From [Phialemoniopsis] sp. UDSM-2020 (taxonomy: Eukaryota; Ascomycota; Sordariomycetes; Thyridiales; Thyridiaceae): a stretch of 64,000 bases of DNA. The notes below the pieces were generated by a model. It ran no database searches. It worked only from the letters and a program-made list of their open reading frames with translations, and was not told the DNA's origin. Every line of letters begins with the position of its first letter. Position 1 is the stretch's first letter. Location: positions 1,851,501 through 1,915,500 of the forward strand of contig JAEILZ010000009.1 in NCBI GenBank assembly GCA_018873225.1, in the 5' to 3' direction. Positions 1 through 9,948 of the stretch are shown here, piece by piece. Both the position numbers and the translations under genes were made by a program.

Positions 1-316
1 TCATCCACAGATTGAAGTCTTAAGTCAGGGAGCCGACATCATGGTATACGATTGATTATCTTTACTTAGATTTATTGGTCTTTTGTCTGTTTCAAAATGA
101 GACGCTCATCTACGAACAGGATCTGTGCAAAACGCCAGTTCGGTCCCGTCCAAACCGACACTGGCAGCTGATTCGCATGCTCAACCCCTTTCCCTGCCGA
201 TTAGTAACATAGAGATAATGGAAGAAAACAAGTATATACATCTAATCTTCTCGAATTGACGTTCTTTGGCTCCAATATCAAAAGTGCCAATGTGAAAGCA
301 CAGCCGTCTAGTGAGC
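1..316. other. Left-edge flank without a gene
   Basis: No open frame with coding character is visible. The stretch is relatively AT-rich and probably holds the 3' untranslated region and terminator of the NAD(P)H dehydrogenase, which ends at 317 on the minus strand. I see no RNA gene or repeat. Confidence 0.6.
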
Positions 317-2439
317 TCAATAACTCATCAAATCTGCGCAATTACCAACCATTAGCATATTTCATCACATGCACCACGGATCAGAGAAGACTTACCTCGT
401 CCAAAGAGCCCCCTCTTGGCCCAATCCATCATCATCAAGATCCTCGTCCGCAGGCTCACGCTCTGCGCAAAGTACACACTGCGCCAGGCATACACCGCCC
501 ACAGGCCGCCGCTCAGGTTCCACCCTTCGCCCAAGTCAAACACGGCCGAGTTGCCAATGTAGGCCAGCGAGCCGAGGTGCTTGTACTCAAAGGCGCGGTA
601 CACGGCGGCGTCGAGGTCGCCCTCGCGAATCTCATTGGCGCGCAGGCCGGGCGCCGCGCGCGCGAGCTTGTTGAACTTGTGCGCGAGGTACTGGCCCTGC
701 TGGTGCGCGCGCTGTGCCGTCGCCGGCAGGGAGGTCAGCTTGCTGTCGATCTGCTTGAGCAGCTCGCGCAGCTCGCCGAAATCGAGGGTGCCCGAGTGGT
801 CCTTGTCAAACTCCTCAAAGAGCTTGTCGAGGCGCTTGAGGTGTGCGACGGCCTGCGGGAAGCGCTTCTTGACCTCGCCGGCGACGTTGCGCCAGTCGCT
901 AAAGTGTAGCTCGAGGGTCTCGGGGTCCTTGCCGTGCTTCCAGGCCAGGTTGCGCACAAAGGCGACGATGTGGTCGGCCACGTTGTTCTGCACGGTCGAG
1001 CAGTCGCCAATGGCGTAGACATCGCCCAGCGGTGTGCCATTGACGCGAAGGTGCGTGTCCGTCTCGAGGGCGTGGCGGTTGTTCTGGGCGGAGCCAAGTT
1101 TGGCGGCGAGGGTCTGGCAGAGCGTCGTCTGCGAGACGCCTGTGGACCAGAGGCAGAAGCCCATGGGCAGCTCCTTGTGCACGATGTTACCGCTCTCGTC
1201 CTTTTGCGTGAAGATAATGCGGTCGGGCTTGACCTCGGCGACGCGCGAGTTGGTCAACACTTCGACCTGGTCGCGGGCAAAGCGCTCCTCGGCGTACTTA
1301 GATACGGCCTCGTCGTAGGTGTTGAGGATGTGGCTGCGACTTTGAATCAGGTGAACAGAGATCTCGTTACGCAGGAGGCGTGGGAAGTGGTGCGTCAGAT
1401 CCTCGTTGAGCAGGTCGAACAGCTCGGCGGCGAACTCGACGCCCGTAGGGCCACCACCGCTCACGACAAAGGACAGCAGGCGCTTGCGCTCATCGTCAGC
1501 AGTGGTTGGCAGGCAGGCAAGTTCAAGGTTGTGGATGATCTGGTTGCGAATGGCGCGGGCATCGTCGATGTCCTTGAGGAAGTGGCAGTTTTCGAGACCC
1601 TTGACGCCGTGTGGGTTGGTGGTGGAGCCGACGGCAATGACGAGCTTGTCGTAGGGCACATAGAAGCGCGTCTCCTGGCCGTTGGCGTCGGTCTGCGAGA
1701 CCTCGACTAGCTTGTGGGAGAACTCGACGTCTTCGGCCCGGGCACGGATGAAGTGTCCCTGTACGCGGGCCAGTATACGGCGGATAGGCTCAACAAGGGA
1801 GCGGATGCCGAGCGTGCCGACGGTAGCAGAGGGCAGCATCGGGGTGAAGAGGAAGTAGTTGGTCGGAGAGATAACGGTGACGTGGTAGTCGTCCGGGTTG
1901 AGCTCCTTGAGCATGGCGACGCCGCCCCAGCCGCCACCAAGGATGACGAGCTTGGGCTTATTCTTCGTCCTTTCCTTCTGGCTGTCGTTGTCGTCGATCT
2001 GGACCTCGTAGATGGGCAGATTCTTGGGCCCGCCGCGCTGGGGGTTGAGCGCGCTCTGTGGCACGTGTGCGACCTCGTTCTCGGCGCATTCCTTGTAGGT
2101 CGAGGCATCGTAGAGGAAGAAGGCGACGACACCGATACCGAGCATGGCCACGGAGCTACCGAACCACGCTGCGGTGCGGTAGGCAAAGTTGAGTGCCCTG
2201 GACCGCTGGGGCAGCGGCTTGCCCGAGATGAGGCGGGCGCCCTTGCGCTGGGCGAGGAGCAACTGCCAAGGGCGCTTCGGGATCGAGTCGGCGAGTCGTT
2301 TGCGTGGTGGCTGGTCCGCTCGGAAGACGGCGGTTCTAGAGAAAGGGCGCGTTTGCACAAGTGCTCCTCGCCGAGCCGCAACCCTCGCGGCAATGCGGCC
2401 GCCGCGAAGGGCGGTAGAGCCCAGTGTGCCCGGAAGCAT
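317..2439 (-). CDS. nde1: External alternative NAD(P)H:ubiquinone oxidoreductase with EF-hand
   Basis: Rotenone-insensitive type II dehydrogenase. It oxidises cytosolic NAD(P)H at the outer face of the mitochondrial inner membrane and passes electrons to ubiquinone without pumping protons. Exons are 2439-396 and 333-317, giving 686 aa. The start at 2439 is the first ATG and opens an Arg-rich mitochondrial presequence. A hydrophobic anchor follows at about 90-115, then the FAD-binding GGGWGG motif, a second dinucleotide fold with SGGGPTGVEFAAE, and an EF-hand (DKDHSGTLDFGE) inserted in the second half. The EF-hand points to the calcium-regulated NDE1 class rather than the internal NDI type. 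A 62-nt intron (334-395, GTAAGT donor, GCGCAG acceptor) separates the last five codons. Splicing restores the C-terminal FGRD signature and the tail LMSY. It diverges from the kinase across 640 bp. Confidence 0.93.
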
Positions 2440-3079
2440 GGTGCACGCCGTCTTAGAGGGGAATTGGTGGCAGGAGGTGACGTTCAAATCGCGCAGAAGA
2501 GATATCGTCAGACTTGCTATGCAGCGCGAGATAAGGGACAGCAGAGCATGACGCTGCAGCAGGGAAAACGAATGACGTCTGGTCTAATTGCTCCAGGCAA
2601 TCGAGCCTCCTTCTACAATGAGGTAAAAGATGCGAAGAGAAAAGAGAAGAGGGAAAAGAGAAGCTGCCTGTCAATTGAGCAAGCGATTCGTGTATCGACC
2701 AGGTCTGCGAATGCGGAAGATGTTGCGTCGAATTGAGGTAATCATCAGTGAAGCTCTGGCCCACCTCACAAGAAAAGCTTGGCTTGGCTTGTGAGAGAGA
2801 GAACAAAGAACGCAGTGATGGATGCGTCATAGGCCTGCCAAGGCGACGCCTCTGTCAATCAGATCCCTGGCCGGCCCCATTCCAGATCCATCCCAGATCA
2901 AGAGGTGCCAATTATTCTCGGTTAGCGCTTCCGTCGCTGCCGCCCAGTCCGCCCTAATTAGGCCCGATTTCTCTCCCATCAGCACCTTAATTGGTGATAC
3001 GGGTGCTTCAACGTGTTTAAGGGTTGCTCCGACCTAGGACCTCCAGGGCTGTGTGTGTGCAGCCTTGCACAACACCGTG
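2440..3079. promoter_or_regulatory. Divergent promoter region of nde1 and the SRPK-like kinase
   Basis: A 640-bp gap between two head-to-head genes with no credible gene of its own. It must carry both promoters. It contains one copy of a 37-nt sequence that recurs after the kinase. Confidence 0.5.
2916..2952 (+). repeat. Direct repeat copy 1 flanking the kinase gene
   Basis: A 37-nt stretch matching 4725-4761 at 31 of 37 positions, including 16 consecutive identical bases (TAGCGCTTCCGTCGCT). Five of the six differences are transitions. Confidence 0.55.
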
Positions 3080-4609
3080 ATGCTGGCATCACGGATTTCT
3101 GGGCCGTCAATACGCTTCTTCTCGTTGGTCAGGCCGCTGATCGTGGGACGTCAAGTCTCAAGTGCATCGTCGCCCCTTCGACCACGGATATTTCCCTCGA
3201 CTGGATTCGACTTGATAGACAGCTCCCAAAAGGTTGAGGAAGAGAAGTTGCCTTTTTATAACCGCAACGACTACTACCCTGTTCGGCTTGGCGAGGTTGT
3301 CAACGAGCGCTATCAAGTGATTGCCAAACTAGGCTATGGCACGAGTTCCACTGTATGGCTCTGCCGTGATCTGAGGTGAGCTTCTTTAGAAATGTGGTAT
3401 GCACGGATGCCGTTATATTGGAAGTTGTCTCACGCAAATTTCAAGAGGAGCGAAGTACTGGGTGCTCAAAATCCACGTCAATACCCTAGAGCACATTCAG
3501 GAGCTTGAGGTGTACAAGCATTTGTCTAGCAACGTTGAAGAACATGTTGGTCGTGGGTACATCAGGGATTTGAAGGATTCGTTCTGTATCCCTGGTCGAC
3601 ATAGTAAAGAGCACAAGGCTCTCATCATGACCCCTCTTGGGATGAGTTTGAGATCCTTTCAGGAAATGCAAAATCGTCATGTCTTCATGCCACAGCTCGT
3701 AAAGAGTGCGATCCGCCAAATCCTTATGGGAGTTGACTATCTTCATGAGTCGGAGGTGGTTCACACTGGTTAGTATCATCTTGTGAGGCTCATATTGTAA
3801 GCAAGATGCGCACGCTAATCATAAGCCCGGCTTGAAAGACCTTCACTCGGATAATGTGCTCATCGCCATCACGAAGGACTCCATCTTCACAGTCTTGGAA
3901 GATAATGAAATCAATGCTCCATCAGCAAGGACACTAGCTGGCGATGGTACTTATACATATGTCTCCCGCTACATGATGGGTGGTGCTGGACCCCTGACGA
4001 TAGGTGACCTTGGTCAGGCTCGTCTAGGTTTGAGAGGATTCAGAGGCTCTGCCATGCCCGTCCCTTATCGAGCCCCGGAGGTCATCCTCAACATGGAATG
4101 GGGAGTTGAGGTTGACATGTGGAGTGTGGCTCTCTTGGTACGGCTACTCCCCTTGGTCGAGCCTCACGCCATACTAAACATCTTTTTTGCTAGACATGGG
4201 ACCTTCTTGAAAGCGAGTTACTCTTTCGAGTCTACTCCCATGACGACCAGGAGCAAAATAACGCGCATCATCTTGCAATGATGACTGCTCTTCTTGGGCC
4301 ACCACCGCAAGAGTTCCTCTCCAGATCTCAAGACACAAAGAGATATTGGGACGAGAATGGCAAGTTCTCAAGTCTACCATCTACGTATATGACCCAATTA
4401 CTGACAGAGGGCATGTAGGCAAGTGGATAGGTCCAGTACCGATCCCCGGTGACGTGAGTTTGGAGAATCTAGTCAAGCACGTACAGGGAGCGGAAAAGGA
4501 CGAGTTCCTCGACTTTATCAGATCGTTGTTATGCTGGCTCCCAGAAGAAAGGCTTGACTCAAGCGCCGCCTATTTGCATCCGTGGTTGAAGGTACTTCAG
4601 AATTCCTGA
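3080..4609 (+). CDS. SRPK-like serine/threonine protein kinase
   Basis: Member of the expanded fungal SR-protein-kinase-like group. Exons 3080-3375, 3446-3768, 3839-4137, 4194-4359 and 4419-4609 give 424 aa. The start is the first in-frame ATG; the preceding N-terminus is Arg-rich, as is usual in this group. Visible motifs are the glycine-rich loop LGYGTSSTVW, the VAIK-type lysine (VLK, about K107), an alphaC glutamate (ELEVYKHL), the catalytic HTDLHSDN, a DLG metal motif and RAPE. The catalytic-loop lysine normally found two residues after Asp (HTDxK) is His here, so activity is not certain. Fully processive SRPKs have a long spacer between kinase lobes; here it is short. The fourth intron (4360-4418) has GC-AG borders; the other three are GT-AG. 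SR-protein phosphorylation is inferred from the family only. Confidence 0.87.
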
Positions 4610-4724
4610 CCATGAGCAACTTCGTTGAAACTACAAAGAACGAGGTCTGCGGCAGTGCTGGTTGGCAAGCTCGCCTGCTCCGGGTGATCGCCACCAACTG
4701 CATGTTCTCGGGCGACCACTTTAG

Positions 4725-4761
4725 TCTCGGCTAGCGCTTCCGTCGCTACCATCCATTCCGT
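4725..4761 (+). repeat. Direct repeat copy 2 flanking the kinase gene
   Basis: Partner of 2916-2952, in the same orientation, 116 bp beyond the kinase stop codon. Confidence 0.55.
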
Positions 4762-4777
4762 CTGGCCCAACGTTGAC

Positions 4778-4798
4778 ACCACCACCACCACCACCACC
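4778..4798 (+). repeat. (ACC)7 microsatellite
   Basis: Seven perfect ACC units directly downstream of the second repeat copy. Confidence 0.9.
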
Positions 4799-5388
4799 GT
4801 TGCTTCATCTAATCCTTCCCGGGTCCCTGGTTTTAATCAGAGCCAGTAAACAAGCTCCTTCGAAATCGTTAACGAGTTTGGAGAACTGTGGCTGATTCGA
4901 AGGGGCGTTAGTTGCCTATGACTCGATAATAGTCACCCAATCTCGCCGATGGGCTCCGTTATCCCCATCGTTAGGCTTACTCGGTTGCAGACTTAGACAT
5001 CTTTAGCACCACAATTATCGAAATTGCCTCAAACCGGCCCGAAGGCGAGGCATTTCCTCGTAAAGCGCGTCGTCTACTCCGAGCATGCAAACACAAACAC
5101 CATCGTCAGGCTCGGTGAGTGGCCAATTGTGTTTGCTTAGCACGGGCCAGCCTTCCGAAAATCACAGCTGTTGGCTTCAGATAATCTTGGCAGCTTACGC
5201 CTGGGTTCGTTGAGTCAACTGGATGGGCATATGAGCGACAGATGAAAAGACATATATTGTATGATATTATCAAGCTTGGTAGGGATAAGCAAACCAATGC
5301 AACGCCAATGCTCCTCATGAATGCCGTCAAGTGATATGACATGAGACCAGAAAAGGAAAAAGAGAGTCATGTTTGCCAGTAGATACTT

Positions 5389-7809
5389 TTAACGCCTCAC
5401 AGCCGTGTCGAGGTTGATCGGCTCATCCTGGGTAGCCGTGGCGTCGACAAACACATCCCTGCGCCGGCTTCCTCCGGCCTCGTTGTCCGAGAACAGTTCT
5501 CCGCCGTCAGTGGTGCTCTCAGCCCTTTCCGATGCCTGTGCAGGTGCTAGTGTTGTCGCTGGTGGTGGCGATGGCTTGGCCTCCGACTCCGTGGCCGAGA
5601 CCATGTTGCGGATATTAGTGTCGTCGTCAGCCTTGAGGACATAAGCTACAGCCGCTTCCTGCTCTGAATTTATCGATACCTCCTCCAACCTCTCCTCTGG
5701 TGTGACCACTTGGATTCCCACATCTGCCTTCTTGTTACTGCCCTCGTCCTCCGTCTTGACAACATGCGCCCCTGCCTCCGATGCAACAAATGTGACCTCT
5801 GACCTCGCCGACTCAGCCAAAGTGTTCCTGTTGCTCCTTGTCGTGCCAGCCGTCCGTGGAACCGGCCCGTCCGCGCCTTCTCCGAGCTTGATCGCCGGTC
5901 CGGGGATCTTGCTTGGACTCTTTGGTGCGGCCTCCGGGTCCTCTGTAGCGGGCTTCACGGGAGATGGGGGGACGTGCTTGCCCTTCTTAATGCTCTTCCA
6001 CTCCATGAAGAGCGCCGACAGGAGCGCACCGAATGCTAGTGCCATGCCCGTGAGGAAGATCCGGGTGCAGGCATAGTTGTAAGCGTGTATCACTAGATCC
6101 AAGTCCTCAGCTGGCACGAGCGATCTGAGCTCCGTGGCGCCGTTGTTAACAATGGCTTGGGCATCGAGGCCCGGGACGCCCTCCAGTTTTGACACGAGAA
6201 TGTTACTAAGCAAGGTCTGGCCGACAGTGGTAAAGACGGCACCGCCGAGTTGCTGGACAAAGAAAATGATGGCGATGCCGGTGGAGATGTCTTCCATGGG
6301 AAGCACAGTCTGCACGGCCAGGTTCGCGGTCTGCATGCCGAGGCCTAGGCCGAAACCTGCCAAGAACTGGTAGGCGATCCAGTGGTTGGAGCCCGTCTCT
6401 GGAGTGAAAGTCGTCATCAAGCCCTCACCTGTGGACATGATACACGGCGCTAGAAGCATTGACGGCACGTAGTAGCCGATCTTTTGCGTGGCTATGCCCG
6501 ACATGATGCTCGAGATGACGAGACTGAGCACAAGCGGTAAGGTGTAGATACCGGACTCGAGAGGGTCAACGCCCTTGGCCGTTTGGACTATGCCAATGTG
6601 AGCGCGTGCATGGAACCAGATCAGAGATACAGCAACTTACACCAGATCGGCACAAAGTACACCATCATCAACATGGAACCGGCCAGGCAAAAGGTAAACA
6701 TAGCCCCCGACAAGATGCTGCGCTGAGTGATGATTCTGGCGGGTATCGTCGCTGTGTCCGGCTTGTGGATCTGGATAAAGGTGAAGCAGACCATGGCGAT
6801 GGCAAACAGTGCAAACAGCATGACGATCTTCCAGTTGTCCCAGGCATAGGTCGAGCCTCCCCATTGCAGCGCAAGCAACAGACAGACCACGCCGGGCAAA
6901 AAGAAGGCGGTGCCCCAGGGGTCTAGGCGCTTGACATGCGTGCGAAAAGGTGCTGGCTCAAAGTGCTGCTTTGGTGGATTCCAGAAGAACATCATGAAGA
7001 CCAGGGTGATGGCACCGACTGGCAAGTTGATGTAGAAGCACCATCTATCAAGCGTCAGAAGTTACATCCGTACTGGCGCCTACCAAGCAACAGACTCACC
7101 TCCAAGTGACACCACCAGTGAATGCTCCTCCTACCAGAGGTCCCATGACACTGGCAATGCCAAACACCATGCCAAACATGCCCTGGAACATGGGCCTCTT
7201 GTGCAGCGGGATCATGGGGATCATGATCAGCATGCTCCCGGAGAAGATTCCGGCAGAGGCCGCACCGGCAATGGCTCTACCGATGATGAAGATGGTCGAC
7301 GTCGGCGCCGCACCACAGATGGCGGAGCCGGCTTCGAAGATGACTACACATATCAAGAATGTCCTGTCACGCCACTGTCAGCTTGCCTGGGTCTTGCTAG
7401 CACGCTCAGCGATCAAGACCGACCATTTCATCGAGTAGAACTTGTAAATGCGCCCAAAGAGGAGCTGAGATGCCGACGTGGTCAGCATGTAGGCAGAGCC
7501 ATACCAGCCAATGTCGCCAAGACTGTGAAACTCGTCGGTAATCCGGGGCACAGCCGTGGCCACGATGGTCCGGTCGAGGGCAACAAGAAACAAGGCTAGG
7601 AAATTGGAAAAGAGAATCATCCAGAACTTGAAGGTCTCTGGTTTAAAGTGGTCCTCGCCCTCGCTAGTACCGGTCTTGATAGGGGTGGTCGGGGCAGAGG
7701 CCTTCTCGGCCTCCGATGTCTCGTTCATCTCGATCATGTCCCGTTCCAAGTCGGTCGTCTGGCAGCTTGCCAAGGACGCAGTGGATCGAGACACCGGAGG
7801 AGGAGGCAT
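5389..7809 (-). CDS. MFS transporter, DHA2 (14-spanner) drug:H+ antiporter type
   Basis: Predicted plasma-membrane efflux permease. Exons 7809-7424, 7363-7100, 7044-6641 and 6587-5389 give 750 aa. After a 55-residue acidic cytosolic head the first helix carries the DHA2 signature [26 protein letters not shown] and the antiporter motif C region (GPLVGG) follow, and the exon junctions rebuild [22 protein letters not shown] and [15 protein letters not shown]. The last helix ends near residue 555. Beyond it lies an unusual tail of about 195 residues rich in Pro, Ser, Glu and Ala, with no helix. Related fungal DHA2 proteins, including toxin and azole exporters, usually stop soon after helix 14. 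The first donor (GTCGGT) is weak, but it is the only one seen that keeps frame and family sequence. The substrate cannot be predicted. Confidence 0.9.
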
Positions 7810-9948
7810 GACTACAGAGGGGAGACCTTTAGTAGTCTCTTTATTTCTTGGGCCTCCGGTGATGGTGACGCGACGAGTGCTTGGGGAAGATGCGCGAGAC
7901 AAAGAGACGACCAAGGTACGGCTCGTTGCGCCAAGCAAAGGCACAGACGAATGGCCCGGTGACTGGGTACTGCAGGGACAGACGCAGATGGCAAAAAGAA
8001 TGTGTTGATGTGTTGCAGGTAAATGGGGAGACAAGAAAAGAACAGACCATTCCCAGGGGACTGGGAAGTAGCAGGGGAAGTATAAAAAGATGAGAAGAAA
8101 TATGGTTATATATCATCCCGCCCTACCTCGGTGTGCGTGCATGGCTTAGATTACCCTGGGAGCTTACATCTGGTTTCCTGGGTCCCGATCAACCTTTGAT
8201 GCCATGCCACCGCTTGACGAGGTGGGTTGGGGCGTGCGCCACTTCTTGATCATGTACAACTCGGCGTATAGGCATGATCGCTCGGGGATGAGATCCAATA
8301 CCGGGGTCACGGAGGCATTGGCGCGGTGGTGGTGGGCACATCGTCTCTTGATATTGGGCAGAGGATTGCTTGGGGCATGACTAGGAGGATTGAGATACCC
8401 ACTCATACCTCGCCCGGGCAGGATGCTGTAGTATTGGGGAAGTGGAATATTGAGGATTGATGATGATGATGATGTTGATGCATTTTTGGCAGTTCAGGGA
8501 CTTCCCCATCGGACTCGGTAGATGACCCCGGTCACAAATGATTGCTTTATCCCAGCTTTGGAGCTCAAGCTTGTCGAAGCTTCCCCCGCCAGATGTCCGG
8601 ACTGGGGTGGTCAATTGGAGCTATTCCTGTTTTCGTCTAGCGTAGCCGCAAGGAATAAGTGGAGTCTGGTCGGGGACAAACAGCCCTGTTCGGGACCGAA
8701 CCAACGCCCGCTCGCTGGAGCACCTCCTCCTACGACGACCAACAGCAGCAAACAGGCAGTCAGGGCACAGCCTACCAAGCCAGGGCGGAATACCTAACGT
8801 TGGGATTGAGTCAAGCAGCAATCGCGGGGCTCGAGATAGCGAGACGCCGACAGCACAGGCTTTTGCCATGCAATATCGTTGAAAAATTCCATCAGCCCCG
8901 GTAAGCATAGATTGGAATAGAGCCTGCTCGATCAGTACATTGAATTCCTCTTTTCTCTTGTTCAAGTGGGTGATTGATTTCCTTGTGGGGAGGGTTTCAT
9001 CGCGCAGTTGTCTCCCCCTCTTTGTTATCCCGCAGGAGAGATTGCGACAAACAGTCCGAGTTGAGCTGTGTGTTGGTCGTTAGAGTTGCTGCTGCTCAAG
9101 GCTGGCTGGCTGACTCGGCTCAGGCAAACTTAGGCCAAGCCTTTGTTCTTATCAGAGAACACACACGCGGAACACACGTCTTGTGAACCCAGCAGGACAG
9201 CCCGAAGGAAGAACGGCACAGCAAGAAAGAAGAGGGGGTTGTTCGACCCCTTTTGAACTCTTGTCTCTCTCGGTACCCGCACATCTTCGGGCTTTGGTCA
9301 GAGCTGAGTGAGATTGACAGTGGACAAGCGAGCAACCAAGAGTGAGTGATAGACCAGTCGGTCATTCGTTCGGACTCCAGGCCACCTGCTCGTTCCCGGT
9401 CCGTCCTCTCCGTTCCCTGCCAGCAAAAGTACCCCGCAAAAGAGTTCATTCCTCTGCCCCTACAACAAGCAAAAGGTGGCGCGGCTGCGGTACCGTACCG
9501 TACATGACTTGCAGAGCCCACCAGACCTGACCCGGCCCGGGACCGTCGACCGTTACCTTTCATTGCTTCGATCTGCGTAACTAGGCGCATCACGGGGAAC
9601 CGGGGGCGCACACACGTACGCTTGTTGGCTCACGTAGGGCTGAAGCGCGCGCTTCTTGTCGGTAGTACGCCCCTCCACGAGCTGCATCACCACGCGACTA
9701 GCTGTCCTCCTACTCCTACCCCTACCTGCTGGTCCCGTTCTTTGGGGAAACGAGGCTCACACTCGCCTATCTAGCCTCGGCTGGTCCAGCTAGAGCAGAT
9801 CCCCCATTCCCGCTACACCCCGTTACTCACCACACACCCCTAACCCCCCCCGCAATCTCTGCGTCGGCTCCGAAAAAGCCTCCATACTGTCCGGCCGGCC
9901 TTCCAGTCTCTTAAAGAAGGGCACAGTGGGCATCCTACCTTGGACACA
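7810..9948. promoter_or_regulatory. 2.1-kb divergent intergenic region between MFS transporter and Zn2Cys6 regulator
   Basis: No supported gene. On the minus strand a TATA-like ATATATAA lies near 8107-8117, about 300 bp before the transporter start. A splice-donor-like GTAAGC occurs at about 8163-8168, followed on the same strand by a pyrimidine-rich AG near 8070, so the transporter may have a spliced 5' leader. A short TGA/GAT run lies at 8458-8472. The right part (about 9650-9900) is C/T-rich, as in fungal 5' leaders. Confidence 0.45.

Larger units (their letters stand above)
4610..5388. other. Intergenic region with possible decayed coding remnants
   Basis: No intact gene. Several short plus-strand stretches read like broken protein: around 4618-4727 one frame is open up to a TAG inside the repeat, 4858-4920 encodes FEIVNEFGELWLIRRG before a stop, and 4999-5130 reads sensibly only with a frame change near 5056. 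I cannot assign a family. This may be a relic or chance. Confidence 0.3.

Noticed and set aside
1714..2736. Long plus-strand open frame (340 codons) opposite the NADH dehydrogenase
   Set aside because: Shadow of a GC-rich coding sequence on the other strand. It has no domain motifs, and the minus strand has clear FAD, NAD and EF-hand motifs.
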